A DNA stretch of 64,000 nucleotides from contig OZ038462.1 in assembly GCA_964036295.1 (NCBI GenBank), positions 8,878,267 through 8,942,266 on the forward strand, in the 5' to 3' direction. The translations under genes and the position numbers were made by a program. The notes under the pieces are model-generated. The model saw only the letters and a list, made by a program, of their open reading frames with translations. It had not been told where the DNA came from and did no database searches. This stretch comes from Plumapathes pennacea (lineage: Eukaryota; Cnidaria; Anthozoa; Antipatharia; Myriopathidae). This document shows positions 58,901 through 64,000 of the stretch, one piece after another; the first letter of the stretch is position 1, and the number at the start of each line of letters is the position of its first letter.

Positions 58901-61900
58901 CAGGTCGTCTTCAAGCGGCGAAAAAAGGTACTTTCCTTAAATCAATTCCCCTGAAACTTTCACAATCAAGAAGAAAACTCAAAAGGTTTGTCTTATTAAG
59001 TTTATTTTGTATAGGGGTTCTCGCTGCATAGGCACTGCATAGACCATCCTGAAGATAATGAATCAATTCATTGACGAATGATCAGGATGAAGATGGCAGC
59101 TAAAACATTCAACTGCTTTCATTTCTTTTACATAACTCTGTTAAAGCCGACTTACACGGTGCAATTTTTACTTATGATTATCGCATCTGATGTTTTACGA
59201 CATGGAAGATGTATCGTGTAAATCAACTTTACGACATGCGATTCGTATTGTAGGTCACACGTTGTAAGCAAAAAATCGCACCATGTAAATCGGCCTTTAG
59301 TGCCCATGATTAGATCGATCAAAAGATAAACGGCTCTGACCTGGCACAAAGTCTCATGAGCGGTTTCTTCAAACAATCAACCGCCGATGAATCTTGAGGC
59401 CAATCAAGTCTCTCCGTCAGTTCCTAAGGCAAACATGACAAGAAATATAACTAAACAGAAACAGACTGATAAATAACAGAGACATGAATTGCCAAAGGCA
59501 AAGATGGCTCAACCTGGAAAACTTGCAACTCTTTAGAATCCTAAACGTTTGATCTCTCACAATTCAAAGCTCTCAACGAGTTCTTGCAGTTTCAATTATA
59601 CATTGATAGGAAAACACTGCACGATAATTATTAGTTAATACAGTTACAAAGAAACAATCAACCCTAAACGAACCAAAACTCTTCGTGATCTGCTTGACTA
59701 GCCGCACCCAGTACTTACACTGTTCAACAAAAGGTCATAAAATCACGTTCTGGAATTTATAAAGAAATAAGACTAGAAACCTTGAAAATAATAGCAGGCG
59801 ATGTCATCTGATCTCCGTGATAGTCCAGCAGTTTTTCACGCTCGTCTTGCAAAAGAAATGTCGATTCATCTGCAGGAGGAAGGACCAGACACAAGCTCTA
59901 TCACTCAAAGTATAAAAAATGCTGTGCAAAATACGGCTGTTTGACCCTTCCAATCCTGAGCTCATAACACAAATTCTCACAACCATTTAAGAAAAAACTG
60001 TATGAGTGATGTAGTGAGAATTGATAGCCCACTCAGCGTTCATGGTATTTCAGACCAAATAGCAATGTATCTACTACCCTATTCAAGACCAAAGAGACAA
60101 AATCTATACCTTATTTCAGACTAAAATTCTTGGAAACAAAACCCTTTGCGCCGGCACATACCAGTATGTGAGAATTGATAGTCCACTCAGCGTTCATGGT
60201 ATTTCAGACCAAATAGCAATTTATCTACTACCCTATTCAAGACCAAAGAGAAAAAAATCTATACCCTATTTCAGACTAAAATTCTTGGAAACGAAACCCT
60301 TTCCGCCGGCACATACCAGTATGTGAGAATTGATAGTCCACTCAGCGTTCATGGTATTTCAAACGAAATAACAAATTAATCTCCTACGCTATTCTTAACA
60401 AAATGACAAAATATATACCCTATTTCATACTAAGATTATTGAAAATGATACACTGAAGCAGTGACTATTGGGCTTATTTCAACTATGTAATTCCTATTCC
60501 GGAAAAAGAGCCAAACAAACGCGGTCTTAGTGTCTTACCTCCCTTCTCGATGCTGTCGTTTAAACTGAATTGCAGCCATTGTCTGAAGCCCGGGATGGGA
60601 GAGAGCGTGGAGAACTGCGAGATATTCGGGAACTCGTGACGTAGTTCCTCTACCACGTGCTTGATCAGAAAGTTGCCCAGGTCCACCCCGCTTAGACCTG
60701 GGTACGAATAAAACACGCTTAGACCTGAGTACGAACAAAACACTTCACATTACCTGGACAAAGGAACCAAAGTACTCCGTAATATTAGAGTGTTTTTCGG
60801 TTTGCTTTACTGTATTTTTTGTTTTTTGTTGGTTTTGTCTCTTCGCCTTATTGATTTGATTTTCGCTGTGTTGTGTTGTGTCTATCTTTCGTTTTTGTTG
60901 ATGTTCCGGTTTCTTTCGTTTCACTTTCAATTTGTTTTCGCGTTGATTTATTCACTGTTGCTTTTTTTCTCTGTTATTGGACTTTCTTTTTAGTTTTTGT
61001 TTTCCTGTTTGTTGTTATTGTTATTGTTGTTGTTTGTTTTCATATTGTGCTCTACCTTTCTGTGTGGACGAGATGGAGTAAAACACGGCCGTGGTTCTCT
61101 TGTCGAGTTCGTACTCGTACTCATTTGCATCGACTTCAGGTTCACTGAGAACAACCTGCCAAGAAAAAATGACAGTTTATCAGATACAGTCAGACAGACT
61201 GTGTAAACTTATGCAACGTCATTTCAATTTCGTTATTTTGTGTTCCACAAGAAAAATACTTATCCACACATAGTCACAGGGCGCAGAGGAGTTCGCTTGT
61301 TTTCCATCATGTAAAACCTTATATATTAACCTACATAAAGGATACCGCAGGACAATTGCATCGCGGGCGCGCGAAGGCGAAATCGTCTTGCGGTATCCTT
61401 GATGTAGGTCAATATAGGTTTTACATAATGGTAAGCAAACGAACTCCTCTGTGCACTGACGCACATCATCGACTGACGGACATCATTGACTGACGCAACC
61501 TTACGAGGCATTCCCACGACGTAAAGCAAATTAGAAAGTCCTAAATTATCAAATGTCTGAATACAATGCTGTCAAGAATAAAGTCTGCTCCTCAATAGCG
61601 CATAAGTAAAAGCATAAGAGAAGGACAGTGGAGACATAAGCATAAGCATAAGGAACGGACGTGTTTGATCCTTATGCTTTTGCTTATGCCATAACTGTCG
61701 CTCTATTGTGTTTGTAGGGAGGACCAGGCTTAAAGTGTCCTACTCACTTGAATGTTATCAGAGATATTGTTCTCGAGTGCAGTGTGTAGCACCACTATTG
61801 GTTCACCGGGCATGGAGCGGTGGGTGTAGATATAGCACCTCCTGTCGGGCGACAAGCGCCGCTTCAAATCGTCCCAGTCTCGGATGGGATGTACTGCCTC

Positions 61901-63483
61901 ATAACGAATTATCTAAAAAAAAAAAAAAAAAAAACAGTTTCTTTGCGTAAGTCAGGAGAAAGTGAGAGTGCGCGTTCTAGGAAGAGCAAACGTCACATGA
62001 ATTTCCCCAGTCACAAATGGTCGTGCGACACTCGCTTCCTAAATCGCACGTGCTTGCCTCATGTACTGCCTCAGAAGGGGTGACTCGGTCTGGGGAGGAC
62101 AAAGTCCCGGTTTCCACTCCCGTGAGTGATCAACTTCCATTTTCTCCTTCAGTTTCTCACTAAAGATATATCATACAGTATGGAGAAGCTGGTTCAGATA
62201 AAATCTGATGAAACTATCAGTTCTCACTACATCACTCATACTTTTTCTATTAATTCAAAGTTTTGGGAAAATCTGCATAATCAGCTTGGAAGTGAAATCG
62301 CTTATTTCGACTTCGTGCCATTTTTTAAAAAAAGTGTCTAGTTAACGGTTACCTAAGTTACGTTCAAGATAGATGACGGGATGACAGTCCACTACCTTTT
62401 CGAGAATGCTGCACGGAGATTCCCACGTACATCTCTCCAGATCCAGCAGTCCAGTGGCAAACCACTGCGCCAGTAGAGACTTGATGGAGGAACTAAGAGA
62501 CTGCAGTTCTTGTCTGGCTACAGTTTCACCGTGGGTTGATAAACCTTCCTGAAGTGAAAGATTTGAAACTTTGTTACAATTGTCGTAAACGACCTGCTCA
62601 CGACACGGTAACGACACAAATCGCATTGCGTAAATCAACCGCATGACATACGATTCGTTTCGTAAGTGTGTCGTAAAGAAGTTGCAAAAATTGCACGTGT
62701 AAAAGAGCCTTTAACGCACGCACGCGCACACATACACGCGCCCGCCCGCACGCTCCACGAATGCGCACACTGTGTGAACTTGCATTCGAACCAATACTGA
62801 AAGATAGATAATTATACATAAAGCCCGGGTCAAGCGCACTCTCAAGTCAACCCAAGGTTTCGACTCGCGTTCAGCTTGGGCATCATTTGGCCACCACTTA
62901 GTTGACTATAGTCGAGCTCAAACTTGTACTTAAACCAGTGGCCAATGAGTTTTCACCATTTGGCCACCCAACCCAAATATACTGTTAACTCCTTTTCACT
63001 GTCAACAGTGACCAATTTCAATTTTCTCCTTCAGTTTCTCACCAGAAATATGTTATACATTAAGGAGAGCTTGGCTTTTGATAACTTGCCCACATCAAAA
63101 TTACTGATTTAATCTGATTGGACTATCGATTCTCACTACATCACTCATACATTTTCTTCTTAAAAGTTTGGGATAATCTGTATTTTGAGCTTGGGAGTGA
63201 AAGGGTTAACTCCTTTTCACTGCCAAAGGCGAAAACCCATCGCAGGTCCGTACGCAAGTTCTGATATTTAGCAAACTTGGGTCGACTAAAACAGCTTGCA
63301 GGCTTGAAAGTGATGCTGAACTGGTCTGACAGTTCAACTCACCAACAGGTCCCTGCGCATGTCCACAATGTCCTTCACTCCACTCCGTAGTTTGCTGATC
63401 TGAGACAGCAGTTGAATGTACGGCGGTTCTAGTGCTTGACGCATGCGCTCCTCTGCCCTCAGGACAACTGGCACATCACTGCC
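55919..63483 (-). CDS. MLYCD: Malonyl-CoA decarboxylase, C-terminal nine exons
   Basis: Converts malonyl-CoA to acetyl-CoA and CO2, relieving inhibition of fatty-acid oxidation; mitochondrial, peroxisomal or cytosolic in animals. Exons in transcript order: 63483-63343, 62548-62396, 61912-61748, 61155-61056, 60697-60539, 59869-59781, 59423-59341, 57222-57176, 56124-55919. All use GT-AG sites with agreeing phases and total 1,143 nt, 380 residues plus stop. The helical N-terminal domain end is marked by '[18 protein letters not shown]'; the catalytic part by '[13 protein letters not shown]', '[12 protein letters not shown]', '[15 protein letters not shown]', 'STLSPIPGF' (family catalytic Ser), '[16 protein letters not shown]' and '[15 protein letters not shown]' (family catalytic His). 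Human protein is 493 residues, so about 110 N-terminal residues lie past the edge. It ends LLNPR, without a SKL-type peroxisomal signal. Confidence 0.95.
56448..57083. repeat. Tandem pair of about 300 bp in an MLYCD intron
   Basis: 56,448-56,744 and 56,778-57,083 share GTGTTTCCGG, GGCCATGTTGGATYGACGTC, AAACAAGGTGGGGC and ACAGCTGATAAAAATGACAG blocks in the same order. Confidence 0.85.
57541..58836. repeat. Perfect (GTGATG)216 microsatellite
   Basis: 1,296 bp of uninterrupted GTGATG hexamers, preceded by a degenerate GATGATGAC stretch (57,470-57,540). It lies in the MLYCD intron between exons 57222-57176 and 59423-59341. All frames through it are open on both strands as dipeptide repeats; this is not coding. 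Confidence 0.98.
59144..59296. mobile_element. MITE with TTA target site in an MLYCD intron
   Basis: The ends AAGCCGACTTACACGGTGC and GCACCATGTAAATCGGCCT are imperfect inverted repeats, flanked by TTA (59,141-59,143 and 59,297-59,299). The right end is only 45 bases from the exon donor at 59,341. A degenerate relative is at about 62,583-62,715. Confidence 0.8.
60014..60440. repeat. 154-155 bp tandem repeat, 2.7 copies
   Basis: GTGAGAATTGATAG starts units at 60,014, 60,168 and 60,323; the third is partial and more diverged. MLYCD intron. Confidence 0.9.
61274..61459. mobile_element. Foldback MITE in an MLYCD intron
   Basis: The arms 61,274-61,360 and 61,378-61,459 are reverse complements, with CAGAGGAGTTCG at the outer end and GGATACCGCA at the inner end. 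The short loop is GC-rich. No clear target duplication. Confidence 0.75.
61592..61709. mobile_element. Small foldback element
   Basis: The ends CAATAGCG and CGCTCTATTG and inner GCATAAG/CTTATGC repeats are inverted. It contains repeated CATAAG hexamers. MLYCD intron. Confidence 0.55.
62111..62298. mobile_element. Dispersed element related to the minisatellite
   Basis: Shares TTTTCTCCTTCAGTTTCTCA, a YCATACAGTA block and an end like GCTTGGAAGTGAAA with 55,757-55,903 and 62,985-63,209. MLYCD intron. Confidence 0.65.
62583..62715. mobile_element. Degenerate MITE relative
   Basis: CATGACATACGATTCGTTTCG and the end GCACGTGTAAAAGAGCCTTT resemble the inside and right end of the element at 59,144-59,296. 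The left end is decayed. Confidence 0.4.
62985..63209. mobile_element. Complete copy of the TTAAC...GTTAA element
   Basis: It starts TTAACTCCTTTTCACTG and ends CTTGGGAGTGAAAGGGTTAA. Inside is the TTCTCCTTCAGTTTCTCACC block found at the minisatellite. MLYCD intron between the first two exons in the window. Confidence 0.7.
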
Positions 63484-64000
63484 CTGAAACATCAATAGCA
63501 ATGTTCAGCAATCCGCTGTAGTGACACTCTACTAACCATGGTTACACTCATCAGCATGTGATCAATACGTAGGCAATAAGTGGTCTGTATGTGGTCGGTA
63601 TGTAGACGATAAGTGGGGGTAAGTGGTCGGTATGTGGTCAGTACGTAGTTGATAACTCGGCTGATATGTGGTTGGTAAGTAGGCAGTACGTGGTGGGTAG
63701 GTGGTCATGGTTAGTACCATTGGTCGGTAACCTTCTATGCAATAGTCAGGTGTATGAAAGTTGAGTATGGACTTGAGTCTACACTGGATGGCCAGAAGTT
63801 TCATGAAGACCATGAAGAATATAGTAGGCCTTTGCATCAGGTTGGTCACATGACCAAAATCCACCAATTGACTCAAAAATTCCTCACATAAGGGTTTTTG
63901 AGTACCAGAAAGCAAAATTTCAGGCTCATAGAATTTATAGACCGAATTTGGCAGCATTTTGAAATTCAAAGTAATGTACCTTTTGAATTTCAAAATACTG
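63484..64000. other. MLYCD intron reaching the window edge
   Basis: 63,575-63,712 holds an irregular GTGGTCGGTATGTA-like repeat. No further MLYCD exon could be recognised before the edge. Confidence 0.5.

Noticed and set aside
57429-59031. Open frames of 485 and 523 codons on both strands
   Set aside because: They are dipeptide translations of the GTGATG microsatellite; all frames are open because the repeat has no stop.

Overview
The window is animal nuclear DNA, most likely from a cnidarian and probably a stony coral. The evidence is AT-rich, intron-rich sequence, Death-NACHT-LRR (NLR) genes of the type expanded in anthozoans, BEL/Pao, Ty3/Gypsy and CR1/L2-like retroelements, many short inverted-repeat elements, and a spliced malonyl-CoA decarboxylase gene. 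There are no bacterial operons, rRNA genes, intact tRNA genes or CRISPR arrays. Species cannot be fixed from the sequence.

Bases 1 to about 22,100 and 28,543 to about 53,340 are two copies of one segment in direct tandem. Each copy holds, in order: the 3' end of a LINE, a decayed BEL/Pao element with both LTRs, a 3 kb noncoding stretch with a promoter-like block, and an NLR gene on the minus strand. NLR A (11,057-16,590) can be assembled from five exons into a closed 741-codon reading frame: Death domain, a 31-nt microexon, a short linker, a 23-residue exon, and one large NACHT-LRR exon. NLR B (38,840-46,732, N-terminus not found) has the same layout but a very different Death exon, an expanded linker repeat and a duplicated 69-nt exon. 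Its NACHT-LRR exon differs far more from copy A than the noncoding flanks do. In the LRRs the changes fall on the variable positions of the LxxLxLxxN strands.

After duplication the copies took up separate insertions. Copy 1 has a truncated minus-strand Ty3/Gypsy element (19,283-21,560) and a block bounded by inverted repeats that contains a PIF/Harbinger fragment (22,091-23,988). Copy 2 has a Harbinger MITE inside the BEL element, a hAT-like MITE, other MITEs and a GGTATG array. LINE fragments fill 24,420-29,600 around the junction between copies.

From 55,919 to 63,483 the minus strand carries nine exons of malonyl-CoA decarboxylase (MLYCD, C-terminal 380 codons; the N-terminus lies beyond the right edge). 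Its introns hold an uninterrupted 1,296-bp GTGATG array (216 units), several tandem repeats and several MITEs. Its 3' end runs toward a 66-bp minisatellite that offers a ladder of AATAAA signals. Identities and mismatch counts given here are by eye.
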